64,000 nt of DNA from Streptococcus didelphis DSM 15616 (lineage in GTDB: Bacteria; Bacillota; Bacilli; Lactobacillales; Streptococcaceae), in NCBI RefSeq assembly GCF_000380005.1, contig NZ_KB904189.1, positions 1 through 64,000 on the forward strand. The letters are read 5' to 3'. Numbering within the stretch: position 1 is the first letter of the stretch; each line of letters opens with the position of its first letter. The notes beneath the pieces are model-generated. The model was not told the DNA's origin. It saw only the letters and a list, made by a program, of their open reading frames with translations, and did not search any database. Positions 36,374-45,895 of the stretch are shown one piece after another. Both the position numbers and the translations under genes were made by a program.

Positions 36374-36382
36374 ATTTACAGA

Positions 36383-37393
36383 TTATTTTGCAATTTTTGC
36401 AAAGTACTCAAGTGTACGAACAAGTTGAGCTGTGTAAGACATTTCATTGTCATACCATGAAACAACTTTAACTAATTGATTTCCATCAACAGTTTGTACT
36501 TTTGTTTGAGTAGCATCAAATAATGAACCATAAGAAACACCAATGATATCTGAAGATACGATTGGATCTTCTGTGTAACCATATGAATCATTCGCTGCTG
36601 CTTTCATAGCTGCATTGATTTCTTCTACTGAAGTATCTTTTTCAAGTACTGCTACAAGTTCTGTAACTGATCCAGTTGGAACTGGAACACGTTGTGCAGC
36701 ACCGTCAAGTTTACCATTTAATTCTGGAATTACAAGACCGATAGCTTTAGCAGCACCAGTTGAGTTAGGAACGATGTTGCTTGCACCAGCACGAGCACGA
36801 CGAAGGTCACCACCACGGTGTGGTCCATCAAGGATCATTTGGTCACCAGTGTAAGCATGGATAGTTGTCATCAAACCTTGTTTAATACCAAAGTTATCTT
36901 GCAAAGCTTTAGCCATTGGAGCTAAACAGTTTGTAGTACATGAAGCGCCTGAGATAACTGTTTCAGTACCATCAAGAATGTCATGGTTTGTGTTAAATAC
37001 AACTGTTTTAACGTCATCTCCACCAGGAGCTGTGATAACAACTTTTTTAGCACCATTTTCATGTAAATGTTTTTCAGCAGCTGCTTTTTTAGCAAAGAAA
37101 CCAGTTGCTTCAAGAACGATTTCTACACCGTCAGTTGCCCAATCAATGTTTTCAGGGTCACGTTCTGCAGAAACTTTAATGAATTTACCGTTAACTTCAA
37201 ATCCACCGTCTTTAACTTCAACAGTTCCGTCAAAACGACCTTGAGTTGTATCATATTTAAGCAAGTGTGCAAGCATATTAGGGTCTGTAAGATCGTTAAT
37301 ACGAGTTACTTCCACACCTTCAACATTTTGAATACGACGGAATGCAAGACGACCGATACGGCCGAAACCGTTAATACCAACTTTAACTACCAT
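36383..37393 (-). CDS. gapA: Glyceraldehyde-3-phosphate dehydrogenase
   Basis: A 336-residue glycolytic NAD-dependent GAPDH, also known on streptococcal surfaces as plasmin receptor Plr/SDH. N-terminal [17 protein letters not shown], catalytic [15 protein letters not shown] (Cys about 152) and [22 protein letters not shown] precedes the ATG. Strong promoter at 37503-37531. Confidence 0.98.
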   Translation of the reverse strand: MVVKVGINGFGRIGRLAFRRIQNVEGVEVTRINDLTDPNMLAHLLKYDTTQGRFDGTVEVKDGGFEVNGKFIKVSAERDPENIDWATDGVEIVLEATGFFAKKAAAEKHLHENGAKKVVITAPGGDDVKTVVFNTNHDILDGTETVISGASCTTNCLAPMAKALQDNFGIKQGLMTTIHAYTGDQMILDGPHRGGDLRRARAGASNIVPNSTGAAKAIGLVIPELNGKLDGAAQRVPVPTGSVTELVAVLEKDTSVEEINAAMKAAANDSYGYTEDPIVSSDIIGVSYGSLFDATQTKVQTVDGNQLVKVVSWYDNEMSYTAQLVRTLEYFAKIAK

Positions 37394-37738
37394 TAGTGAT
37401 TTCCTCCTTATTGAAAATCAAAAGAATTATTAATAAGGGATTTCTCCCTACCAATTGTGAAAAGATTAACTTATATAGTTAAGTAAAACTTTCAACACGA
37501 CTATTATATAACTATTTACAAAAAAATGCAAACCATATAACTGTTTTCAAATCTTTAGAAAGTCTTATATAACAAGGCTTAACGATACATTTGAAAGCAG
37601 TTTCACTGTTATATATCATAAGGTTTTCATCTTTTATGAGCTAAGAAAAATTTATTTTCAGAACTTTTTATATTAAAAAAGCCAGTTAACCTAAGCTAAC
37701 TGACCTCTCTTCTTCATAGAATAAGTCTTCTCTAGACA
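37394..37738 (-). promoter_or_regulatory. gapA leader and promoter region with GTTATAT repeats
   Basis: Minus strand TTGCAT (37526-37531), 17-bp spacer and TATAAT (37503-37508). The motif GTTATAT occurs at the -10 and again around 37534-37540, 37567-37573 and 37608-37615, with a related ACTATATAAG in the leader. The fusA terminator occupies the far end. There is no gene in this 345-bp gap. Confidence 0.75.
37674..37704 (-). terminator. Terminator of fusA
   Basis: GCCAGTTA (37681-37688) pairs with TAACTGAC (37697-37704); on the minus strand the stem is followed by TTTTTT. Confidence 0.85.
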
Positions 37739-39817
37739 TTATTCACCATGATTTTTTTTGATAATTTCTTCTTGTACTGATTTAGGAACATCTTCATAGT
37801 GATCAAATACCATCATGAAAGTACCACGTCCTTGAGTAGCTGAACGAAGAATTGTAGCGTAACCAAACATTTCTGCAAGTGGAACAAATGCACGAACAAC
37901 TTGTACATTTCCACGTGCTTCCATACCATCAACGCGTCCACGACGAGCTGTAACGTGTCCCATAACATCTCCTAGGTTATCTTCAGGAGCTGTGATAGTA
38001 ACAAGCATCATAGGTTCAAGAATTGCTGGTTGTGCTGATTTAGCAGCTTCTTTAAGGGCAAGCGATGCAGCGATCTTGAAGGCAGTCTCAGATGAATCGA
38101 CATCATGGTAAGAACCATCATAAAGTTTAGCTTTCACATCAACCAATGGATATCCAGCAAGAACACCATTTGCCATTGATTCTACAAGCCCTTTTTCAAC
38201 AGCTGGGATGAATTCACGAGGAACAACACCACCAACGATTGCATTTTCAAACTCAAATCCTTTACCTTCTTCATTAGGTGTAAATTCAATCCAAACATCA
38301 CCGAATTGACCTTTACCACCTGATTGACGTTTGAAGAATCCACGTGCTTGTGTTGAAGCACGGAATGTTTCACGGTATGATACTTGAGGTGCACCAACGT
38401 TAGCTTCAACCTTGAATTCACGACGCATACGGTCTACAAGAACGTCCAAGTGAAGTTCACCCATACCAGCAATAACTGTTTCTCCTGTTTCAACGTTTGT
38501 TTCAACACGGAAAGTAGGATCTTCTTCAGCAAGTTTTTGAAGAGCAACACCCATCTTATCTTGGTCAGCCTTAGATTTTGGCTCTACCATCAATTGAATA
38601 ACTGGTTCTGGAACCTCGATTGATTCAAGGATAACTTTTGCTTTTTCATCAGTCAATGAGTCACCAGTAGTTGTATTTTTCAAGCCAACTGCTGCTGCAA
38701 TATCACCAGCGTAAACTGTTTCAATTTCTTTACGAGTGTTAGCATGCATTTGAAGGATACGTCCAATACGTTCACGTTTATCTTTTGAAGTATTCATAAC
38801 GTATGAACCACTTTGAAGCACACCAGAATACACACGGAAGAATGTCAAACGACCTACGAATGGGTCAGTCATAATTTTGAAGGCAAGCGCTGCAAATGGT
38901 TCTTCATCAGATGCTGGACGTGTTTCGTCTTCATCTGTATCAGGATTAACACCTTTGATTGCAGGGATGTCTAATGGGCTTGGTAGGTAATCAATAACAG
39001 CATCAAGCATTAATTGAACACCTTTATTTTTGAAGGCTGATCCACAAAGAACAGGGAAGAATTCAACGTTGATAGTAGCTCTACGGATACCTTCAACTAA
39101 TTCTTCGTTAGTGATTTCTTCACCTTCAAGGTATTTCATCATAAGTTCTTCATCAGTTTCAGCAACTGCTTCAACTAATTTTTCACGATATTCTTCAGCT
39201 TGTTCTAAGTACTCAGCAGGAATATCTTCTTCACGGATATCTGTACCAAGGTCATTAGTATAGATTTCTGCTTTCATTTTGATCAAGTCAATGATACCAG
39301 TAAAGTCGTCTTCTGCACCAATTGGTAATTGAATTGGGTGTGCATTAGCTTGTAGACGGTCATGAAGAGTTTGAACTGAATAAAGGAAGTCAGCACCGAT
39401 TTTATCCATTTTATTAGCAAAAACGATACGAGGAACTTTATATTCAGTCGCTTGACGCCAAACTGTTTCAGTTTGAGGTTCTACACCTGATTGTGCATCA
39501 AGAACTGTTACGGCACCGTCAAGAACACGAAGTGAACGTTGTACTTCAATAGTGAAGTCCACGTGTCCTGGTGTGTCGATGATATTAACACGGTGTCCAT
39601 CCCATTGTGCTGTTGTTGCAGCTGATGTGATTGTGATACCACGTTCTTGTTCTTGTTCCATCCAGTCCATTTGTGAAGCACCTTCATGTGTTTCACCGAT
39701 TTTGTGGATTTTACCAGTGTAGTAAAGTATACGCTCTGTTGTAGTTGTCTTACCAGCATCAACGTGAGCCATGATACCGATATTACGAGTTTTTGCCAAT
39801 GAAAATTCGCGAGCCAT
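37739..39817 (-). CDS. fusA: Translation elongation factor G
   Basis: A 692-residue GTPase for ribosomal translocation. G1 [21 protein letters not shown]3 DTPGHVDF, G4 NKMDKIGA, and C-terminal domains IV/V with [13 protein letters not shown] and [19 protein letters not shown]. The start has AGGAG upstream. It is third gene of the str cluster, separated from rpsG by a hairpin-rich 367-bp spacer. Confidence 0.98.
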   Translation of the reverse strand: MAREFSLAKTRNIGIMAHVDAGKTTTTERILYYTGKIHKIGETHEGASQMDWMEQEQERGITITSAATTAQWDGHRVNIIDTPGHVDFTIEVQRSLRVLDGAVTVLDAQSGVEPQTETVWRQATEYKVPRIVFANKMDKIGADFLYSVQTLHDRLQANAHPIQLPIGAEDDFTGIIDLIKMKAEIYTNDLGTDIREEDIPAEYLEQAEEYREKLVEAVAETDEELMMKYLEGEEITNEELVEGIRRATINVEFFPVLCGSAFKNKGVQLMLDAVIDYLPSPLDIPAIKGVNPDTDEDETRPASDEEPFAALAFKIMTDPFVGRLTFFRVYSGVLQSGSYVMNTSKDKRERIGRILQMHANTRKEIETVYAGDIAAAVGLKNTTTGDSLTDEKAKVILESIEVPEPVIQLMVEPKSKADQDKMGVALQKLAEEDPTFRVETNVETGETVIAGMGELHLDVLVDRMRREFKVEANVGAPQVSYRETFRASTQARGFFKRQSGGKGQFGDVWIEFTPNEEGKGFEFENAIVGGVVPREFIPAVEKGLVESMANGVLAGYPLVDVKAKLYDGSYHDVDSSETAFKIAASLALKEAAKSAQPAILEPMMLVTITAPEDNLGDVMGHVTARRGRVDGMEARGNVQVVRAFVPLAEMFGYATILRSATQGRGTFMMVFDHYEDVPKSVQEEIIKKNHGE

Positions 39818-39866
39818 TTGGTTTCTCCTATTAATTTATTTTACTTAGCTATTATAGCATTATTTA

Positions 39867-39897
39867 TAAAAAACGGATAGGCAGGACCTACCCGTTT
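39867..39897 (-). terminator. Terminator of the rpsL-rpsG transcript
   Basis: AAACGGATAGG (39871-39881) pairs with CCTACCCGTTT (39887-39897), one mismatch/G-U; on the minus strand it is followed by TTTTTT. It lies about 50 bp before fusA, so it probably ends or attenuates transcription before fusA. Confidence 0.8.
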
Positions 39898-39912
39898 ACT
39901 AGTTATTGTTGG

Positions 39913-40152
39913 TAAGATGCTAACTATTGCCTTTATAAAGCTTGGCATCTTATTAATTGAGCACGAGTTGCATACTTTCAGTGAAAAAAGATGAACTTCC
40001 TTATGCGCAAGCGCATGGTGTCACTTCTCTATTTTTCACTGATACGCTAACTCTTTGCATCTGATTGTTAGTTACATTTTAGCTACACATGTCTACCAAA
40101 ATAGGAAAATTCTCTAGAAACTGAAGTTTCTGCGTCAATTTTCCTATTTTGG
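39913..40152. repeat. Cluster of inverted repeats in the fusA-rpsG spacer
   Basis: Three hairpins in 240 bp. (a) TAAGATGC (39913-39920) with GCATCTTA (39945-39952). (b) TCAGTGAAAAA (39978-39988) with TTTTTCACTGA (40032-40042), enclosing the palindrome ATGCGC-AA-GCGCAT (40003-40016). (c) CCAAAATAGGAAAATT (40096-40111) with AATTTTCCTATTTTGG (40137-40152), 16 of 16 paired, enclosing AGAAACT-GA-AGTTTCT. None has a terminator T-run. The whole 367-bp gap 39818-40184 has no gene. They could be a structured mRNA leader of fusA or small repeat elements. Confidence 0.8.
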
Positions 40153-40184
40153 CTAGCATTGGTTTCACGCTAAAATATCCTATA

Positions 40185-40655
40185 TTACCAACGGAAGTGA
40201 GCGAATGCACGGTTAGCTTCAGCCATTTTGTGAGTATCTTCACGTTTTTTAACTGATGCACCAGTATTATTTGCAGCATCCATGATTTCTTTTGCAAGAC
40301 GTTCTTTCATAGTGTGTTCACCACGAGAACGTGAAGCATTTACTAACCAACGTAGACCAAGTGTTGTACGACGTTCTGGACGAACTTCAACTGGGACTTG
40401 GTAGTTTGATCCACCAACACGACGTGCACGTACTTCAAGTACAGGCATGATGTTATCCATTGCAGTTTCAAATACTTCAAGAGCATCAGTTCCTGTAGCT
40501 TCTTTAATAGCTGTGAATGCATCATATACAATTGTTGAAGCAGTTCCACGTTTTCCGTCAAGCATAAGACGGTTGATAAGACGTGTTACAATTTTTGAAT
40601 GATATAACGGATCTGGCAATACTTCGCGTTTAGGCGCTTGATTTTTACGACTCAT
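40185..40655 (-). CDS. rpsG: Ribosomal protein uS7
   Basis: 156 residues of the 30S assembly protein that nucleates the 16S 3' major domain. [46 protein letters not shown] and the C-terminal [13 protein letters not shown] match the family exactly in length and text. It follows rpsL by 20 bp. Confidence 0.98.
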   Translation of the reverse strand: MSRKNQAPKREVLPDPLYHSKIVTRLINRLMLDGKRGTASTIVYDAFTAIKEATGTDALEVFETAMDNIMPVLEVRARRVGGSNYQVPVEVRPERRTTLGLRWLVNASRSRGEHTMKERLAKEIMDAANNTGASVKKREDTHKMAEANRAFAHFRW

Positions 40656-40675
40656 TGTTTCTTATCCCCCTTCTA

Positions 40676-41089
40676 TTATCCTTTTGGACGTTTAGCACCG
40701 TATTTAGAACGGCCTTGTTTACGATCAGCAACACCTGCAGTATCAAGTGCTCCACGAACGATATGGTAACGTACCCCTGGAAGGTCTTTTACACGACCAC
40801 CACGAATAAGTACAACACTATGTTCTTGCAAGTTATGTCCGATACCTGGGATATAAGCTGTAACTTCAATAAGGTTGCTTAGACGTACACGGGCAAATTT
40901 ACGAAGGGCTGAGTTAGGTTTTTTAGGTGTCATAGTTCCAACACGAGTTGCAACTCCACGTTTTTGTGGCGCAGATAATTTTGTATGAACTTTTTTATGG
41001 CTGTTGTAACCAATGTTCAATGCTGGTGAATCTGATTTTTCAACTTTAGATTTACGTGGTTTACGTACCAACTGGTTAATTGTAGGCAT
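40676..41089 (-). CDS. rpsL: Ribosomal protein uS12
   Basis: A 137-residue decoding-site protein. Blocks are [36 protein letters not shown] (containing the Lys that governs streptomycin sensitivity, here wild-type K), [26 protein letters not shown] and the [10 protein letters not shown] end. CAGGAGA precedes the ATG. It is the first gene of the str cluster; I find no clear consensus promoter in the 120 bp upstream. Confidence 0.98.
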   Translation of the reverse strand: MPTINQLVRKPRKSKVEKSDSPALNIGYNSHKKVHTKLSAPQKRGVATRVGTMTPKKPNSALRKFARVRLSNLIEVTAYIPGIGHNLQEHSVVLIRGGRVKDLPGVRYHIVRGALDTAGVADRKQGRSKYGAKRPKG

Positions 41090-41210
41090 CTACATTCTCC
41101 TGTAATTTTTTATTTTTGGTTGATATAGCACTTGGTGACAGCCTATATCCGGGTGCACTTTTGCAACAATTGTCAGCACGTCTCTGTACACTTTTGAGAG
41201 ACCAAAAGTA

Positions 41211-41250
41211 AAAAGTACCGTCTAATATAATAACATAGACGGTACTTTTT
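41211..41250. terminator. Strong terminator upstream of rpsL
   Basis: A 14-bp perfect stem AAAAGTACCGTCTA / TAGACGGTACTTTT with an 11-nt loop and T-runs on both strands. It ends transcription from the surface protein gene before rpsL. Confidence 0.95.
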
Positions 41251-41297
41251 GTCAATTGTTTTTTAATTCTATCTTTTTTAAAAGATTTGCTTTCCCA

Positions 41298-43994
41298 TTA
41301 CCATTTACGGTTAACTTTTTTTAGTTTATAACCAGACAAACCAACTGCAGCTAACATAACAACACCTGCTCTAATAGCACGTTTTGTACTTTCATCCTGT
41401 GAGGAAACAATACTTCCTACAGTTTCTGAACTTCTGCCATAACTTCTTTCAATTGACTGAGTTGCTTGACTAACAGTATGGGTTACTTTTTCAAGGAGTC
41501 CTTGGTTAGCAGCCACTTGTGATGAGGCAAGCAGAATATCTCTTACCAATTGCGTAGTGCTCTTAGAAACTAACTTAGAAGAAACAGCTAACATCTGGCT
41601 TGTCTTATCTTCAATAGTAGTTACAATAGCAGGATTAATTGCTTTGGTTTTTTGAGCTTCAACTTTTACTTTTTGTGCTAAAACTTGTGAAACAAGACTT
41701 GCATTGTTAATAACAGAAGGAGCAGTTGTAGCTGAAAGACTTTGAGATGCCACTGATGACACCACTGAGCTATTACTGATAGTTGTAAGTTCTGCCGTTT
41801 TTTCTTTCAAGAGATTTTCAAGTAAATTCAATTGTTGCTCAGAACTTGTAATAGAAGCTAAAAGACTTATCTTTGTAGTACTTAAAGTTTTTAAGTTTTC
41901 TTTTTGGTCTATAAGCTTACTATTTAAGGTATTAAGTTGTGCTTGTGCTGTTGCAACATTTTCTTCAGCTATGGCTACACGATTTGGATTATTTTGGAAT
42001 GCAATAATCTTTTGCAACTGTAGACGTTTTGTAACTAGATTAAGCAGTTGATTTTCAGTGACTTTCAAAGCACTTTCTGTCTTATTCAAAGCTACTTTAG
42101 CATTTGAAAGGCTTGCTAAACTTTTATCTAAGGCACTTTTAACATCTTGCTGACTAGCTCTAGCCATTTTAAGTTCATTTTGAAGCCCAGCCTTAGATTG
42201 AGCCATCTTAAGCACTTGAAGATTTAATTTAGCTGAAGTTGCTTTAGCAGTTTCTAATTGAGCCTTTAGGCTATTAACAGCTTGTTGAGCTGAAACCACT
42301 CCTGCTTCTGCCGACACATTGTTAAGACGGTCTTCAAGAGAAGCAATTTTAGTTGTAATGTTTGAGATATCTGACTTCAAACTGTTGATACGACCAGCAT
42401 TATTAAGCGCGCTTGTTGGTGCACTTACTAGGTTTTTATTGAATAGCCCTGCATTTTGAATATTAGACTCAGGGAAGACAACAAAGTGAGTGTTAAGACG
42501 ACCTACCGTGCTTGCTGATAATCCTAAATAGATAGCTTTAGACGGATTTTGCTTGTCTGTACGCAAGAAATTAATAGCATGTCCAAAAGTATTGCCATGA
42601 GCAGCATCATCAAAGAACATGTAACGAATACTGTTAAAGATACTACGTTTAAGGCCATTTACTGTATGAACATCATTAAAGCCACCAATGTTTTCGTACA
42701 TGTTGTCATCATTTTTGATAAGCCCTACACTAGTAGCAGAATTTTCAATGATTGTCTTATCATGTGGGCCAATACCATAATGACCTGCTGTCCCTTGTTG
42801 TCCATAATAAAAGTTAGGAATAGTATTACCGTGTGTCGCTTTATAGTCAGAAGCTAGCTTTCTAGCAAAGTCCTGTGACCCAACAGAAACCATAACAGGA
42901 GGTAAACCAAGATGCTGACGGACAGAATTAATCATATCTGCCGCAAATAAAGCTAGTTCATTTTGCACTTCAACACTTAGATGATCTGGGTCAACAAGTC
43001 TATTTAAGTCACTTGCAATATCAACATAGTTATTAAGTCCAACCCCAACATGAGCACCATTTACAAGAGTGTTTCTCATAGCATTGAAAGCATTCATATA
43101 AGATTGAGTTCCAATGTAGCCACTCTGTGCTAGGCGTTTGATTTCTTCATATGGGAATGATGTAGGAACTTGCATCTTGTTGCTACCACTAACATTGACA
43201 GCTAACTGTTGAGCTCCTGATTCTAAACTTGACAATTCTGATTTTTTAGCAGATAGACTAGCTTTGTTGGCTGCAAGTTCATTATTTAATTGACTGGTAC
43301 TTGCACTTGTTGCAGCTGCTAAATCATTTTCAGCTTTTGTTAAATTAGTAGCTGTAACTTTAATATCATTTTCAGCCTTTTGCGCACTTGCTGTAATAGC
43401 TTCTGGTTGATTTACCATATTGCTTAAATCAATAACTTTTTTATCTGCTTCTTGAGCTTGTGCTGCTAATTGTTTTGACTGGTTGTCGGCTGAGCTAACT
43501 GCTTGTGCTTGTTCTTTAGCTTGTGCTGCTAATTGTTGTTTTTCTGCTTCTTTAGCAACAATTTGTGCATTTGTTGCCTCTAAACCTTTTTTATTTGTTT
43601 CAACTAATGTATTGAATTCTTCTTCAGTAACATTCGAAACTGCCGCTAAGGTATCCTTTGCAACTGCTAGGTTTGACTCTGCTTTAGAAATATTAGCTTC
43701 TGTGCTAGTAATTTCTTCATTTGTTTTGGCAATATCAGAAGTGACTGCATTTAAGTCAGCTTTTTGATTTTTAAGGGTCTCTTCACTTGTTTTTATAGCT
43801 TCACGAGTACCTGCAATAGTAGTAGGTTTTGCTATACTATCAACTGATGTATAGTTTTTACCGCTATCTTGAGCTGACATATCATCAGCCTTAACATGAT
43901 TGCTTACCCCAACACTGGTACCAAGCAATGCCAAAGTGGATGTAAGGGCGATAGTTGTTTTTACATGTGTAGACTTGTTGTTTTCTAGTTCCAT
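41298..43994 (-). CDS. Large coiled-coil surface protein with CAP (SCP/PR1-like) domain, SEC10/PgrA-like
   Basis: An 898-residue exported protein. Signal peptide about 1-36 (IALTSTLALLGTSVGVSNHVKA, then DD). Ala/Lys/Glu-rich coiled coil about 60-265. CAP-like domain about 290-530 (LALFAADMINSVRQHLGLPPV, DFARKLASDYKATHGN, GHAINFLRTDKQNPSKAIYLGLSAS). Second coiled coil about 545-770. A C-terminal hydrophobic segment with basic tail follows (GVVMLAAVGLSGYKLKKVNRKW). It resembles SEC10/PgrA proteins called surface exclusion protein in S. pyogenes next to rpsL. A sortase LPxTG motif is not seen before the hydrophobic end, so anchoring would be by the membrane segment. Confidence 0.85.
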   Translation of the reverse strand: MELENNKSTHVKTTIALTSTLALLGTSVGVSNHVKADDMSAQDSGKNYTSVDSIAKPTTIAGTREAIKTSEETLKNQKADLNAVTSDIAKTNEEITSTEANISKAESNLAVAKDTLAAVSNVTEEEFNTLVETNKKGLEATNAQIVAKEAEKQQLAAQAKEQAQAVSSADNQSKQLAAQAQEADKKVIDLSNMVNQPEAITASAQKAENDIKVTATNLTKAENDLAAATSASTSQLNNELAANKASLSAKKSELSSLESGAQQLAVNVSGSNKMQVPTSFPYEEIKRLAQSGYIGTQSYMNAFNAMRNTLVNGAHVGVGLNNYVDIASDLNRLVDPDHLSVEVQNELALFAADMINSVRQHLGLPPVMVSVGSQDFARKLASDYKATHGNTIPNFYYGQQGTAGHYGIGPHDKTIIENSATSVGLIKNDDNMYENIGGFNDVHTVNGLKRSIFNSIRYMFFDDAAHGNTFGHAINFLRTDKQNPSKAIYLGLSASTVGRLNTHFVVFPESNIQNAGLFNKNLVSAPTSALNNAGRINSLKSDISNITTKIASLEDRLNNVSAEAGVVSAQQAVNSLKAQLETAKATSAKLNLQVLKMAQSKAGLQNELKMARASQQDVKSALDKSLASLSNAKVALNKTESALKVTENQLLNLVTKRLQLQKIIAFQNNPNRVAIAEENVATAQAQLNTLNSKLIDQKENLKTLSTTKISLLASITSSEQQLNLLENLLKEKTAELTTISNSSVVSSVASQSLSATTAPSVINNASLVSQVLAQKVKVEAQKTKAINPAIVTTIEDKTSQMLAVSSKLVSKSTTQLVRDILLASSQVAANQGLLEKVTHTVSQATQSIERSYGRSSETVGSIVSSQDESTKRAIRAGVVMLAAVGLSGYKLKKVNRKW

Positions 43995-44018
43995 TTACTT
44001 ACTCTTTTCTTTCCTTCT

Positions 44019-44831
44019 CTAATCAAAAATATTGCCTTCTTCTACGACTACTTTATTGTTTTTAACATCAATCTCAGAGACTTTGAGCAATGATTTATAG
44101 GTCATTTGCTCTCTTTCTTCCTTAGCATTCTCGGCAAAAACAGCAACCCCAACTAAAGTACTATCAAATTCAGCCAAGAGACTTATCATACCTGTGATAG
44201 TTCCTCCTCCTTTTAAGAAATCATCTACTATAAGGACACGACTATTAGGTTTTAAACTGCGTTTTGATAGAAACATTTTTTCAATACGATCGCTCGATGC
44301 GCTTGCATAATTTACTGAAACCGTTGATCCTTCTGTAATTTTCAAATCTCGTCTGACAATGACAAAAGGGACATTTAAGATATTGGCAACCGCATTTGCT
44401 AGTGGGACACCTTTAGTGGCAACTGTCATAACAGCATCAATCTTTTTACCTTTGAAGGCGTTAGCAATAATGCGACCAATATCTTGTAAAGTTTTTGGGG
44501 TACTAAGTAAATCAGATAGATAAATATAACCCCCAGGAAGTATACGATTACTTTCTGATAAGCGGTGGCACAAATCTTTTACAATTAATTTGGCCTCTGA
44601 TTGAGAAATACTGGGTGTAAAAATAACACCTCCACTAGCACCAGTTAAGGTTTCGATCTCACCAATGTTTGATTCCTCAAAAGCCTTTTTGATGATAGCG
44701 ATATCTTCTGAAATAGAAGACTTAGCAGCTTCATATTTTTGGGCAAAAGTATTTAAACTAGTCAATTTATAAGGGTTGTTAATCAAATAGTTTGAGATGA
44801 CAACCATGCGCTCACTACGTCTTAATTTCAT
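44019..44831 (-). CDS. purR: Purine operon regulator PurR (PRT-domain type)
   Basis: 270 residues. N-terminal winged helix (MKLRRSERMVVISNYLIN...AKSSISEDIAIIKKAF) and a phosphoribosyltransferase-like domain with the PRPP motif RVLIVDDFLKGGGTITGM. In lactococci and streptococci this protein activates or represses purine genes in response to PRPP and also affects virulence genes. It lies 24 bp upstream of the surface protein gene on the same strand, so the two could be cotranscribed. A 12-bp palindrome upstream may be its own site. Confidence 0.95.
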   Translation of the reverse strand: MKLRRSERMVVISNYLINNPYKLTSLNTFAQKYEAAKSSISEDIAIIKKAFEESNIGEIETLTGASGGVIFTPSISQSEAKLIVKDLCHRLSESNRILPGGYIYLSDLLSTPKTLQDIGRIIANAFKGKKIDAVMTVATKGVPLANAVANILNVPFVIVRRDLKITEGSTVSVNYASASSDRIEKMFLSKRSLKPNSRVLIVDDFLKGGGTITGMISLLAEFDSTLVGVAVFAENAKEEREQMTYKSLLKVSEIDVKNNKVVVEEGNIFD

Positions 44832-44885
44832 ATCTTCCTCATTACAATATACTTCACTTTATTATAGCACAAGATAAGAAAAAAG

Positions 44886-44897
44886 ACGAACGTTCGT
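44886..44897. promoter_or_regulatory. Palindrome resembling a PurR box
   Basis: ACGAACGTTCGT is a perfect 12-bp palindrome 55 bp upstream of purR; the PurR box contains CGAAC. It also lies in a loosely paired A-rich/T-rich stretch (AAAAGA...TCTTTTTT) that could be the yhaM-side terminator, so the two explanations compete. Confidence 0.45.
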
Positions 44898-44956
44898 TGA
44901 AGAATTTTCGCCTCTTTTTTGCTTTTTTATTGTTTTTGTAACATGTTGTAATACTT

Positions 44957-45895
44957 TTAATATTTAGGTTTGTAAAAAGATCGGTTATCCATGGCAAAAA
45001 TACGGTTGGTCATCTCACCTTCTGAAACCCTACTCAAGGCTGTCATCATCATCATCATGCTAGCATCGATATTGTCTATCATATGTAATATCTCAGCCTC
45101 CATAATCCGAGGTCGAACAGGACTTCCGTATTCTAACTGGCCATGATGGCTCAAAATAAGGTGGCGTAAGACCGTTACTTCTTCTTTTGTGTCATCAATA
45201 TTTAATTCATTTATAACCTTTGTAATCTCTTCATTTACCAAGGCAATATGACCAATTAGATTACCTCTTACAGTATATTCTGTATGGTCAGGTCCCGTTA
45301 GCTCAATAACCTTAGCTAAATCATGCAACATAATCCCTGCAAATAAAAGACTCTTGTTAAGCTCTGGATAAATATCCCCAATACTATCTGCCAACCTTAC
45401 CATAGTTGCTGTATGGTAAGCTAAGCCTGACTCAAAAGCATGATGATTGGTTTTAGCAGCAGGATAAGTATAGAATTCCTTATCATACTTTCTATAAAGA
45501 GCTCTGACAATCCTCTGCCAAGTGGCATTTTCAATTTTAAACAGCATTTGGTCTAAATAGTCGTGAACCTCATCAACACTGACCGGAGCCTTTTCTTTGA
45601 AATCTTTAGGGTTACTAGGTTCTCCTTCCCTCGTTTTTCTAAGGGTAATTTGATTAACCTGAGGAGTTCCGTTATAGACCTCCCGACGCCCTTTCATATA
45701 GACAATTTTACCAGCAGTAAACTCTTCAGCATTATAGGCTTGAGCATCCCATAGATTACCAGAAATCTCTCCCGTATCATCCTGAAACGTAAAGGAAATA
45801 AAAGCCTTCCCAGCACGTGTTTTTCTAACTTCTGCCGACTTAATGAGATAAAAACCCTCAAAAAGCTGATCTTTTTTCATTTGATTAATCTTCAT
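44957..45895 (-). CDS. yhaM: 3'-5' exoribonuclease YhaM
   Basis: 312 residues. N-terminal OB-fold nucleic-acid domain (about 1-90: GKAFISFTFQDDTGEISGNLWDA) and an HD phosphohydrolase domain (HHAFESGLAYHTATMVRLAD, MLHDLAKVIEL, HLILSHHGQLEYGSP). In streptococci YhaM trims RNA 3' ends, removing stem-adjacent tails. GAGGAAGAAA precedes the ATG, inside the end of rmuC (11-bp overlap). Confidence 0.94.
   Translation of the reverse strand: MKINQMKKDQLFEGFYLIKSAEVRKTRAGKAFISFTFQDDTGEISGNLWDAQAYNAEEFTAGKIVYMKGRREVYNGTPQVNQITLRKTREGEPSNPKDFKEKAPVSVDEVHDYLDQMLFKIENATWQRIVRALYRKYDKEFYTYPAAKTNHHAFESGLAYHTATMVRLADSIGDIYPELNKSLLFAGIMLHDLAKVIELTGPDHTEYTVRGNLIGHIALVNEEITKVINELNIDDTKEEVTVLRHLILSHHGQLEYGSPVRPRIMEAEILHMIDNIDASMMMMMTALSRVSEGEMTNRIFAMDNRSFYKPKY

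Noticed and set aside
37650..37664. CodY-like sequence near the gapA region (TATTTTCAGAACTTT)
   Set aside because: Three mismatches in an AT-rich stretch far from the promoter; not convincing.
42549..42857. 102-codon plus-strand frame inside the surface protein gene
   Set aside because: It is antisense to a clearly coding CAP domain and has no start signals; similar long antisense frames inside pgk, gapA, fusA and rmuC were left out for the same reason.
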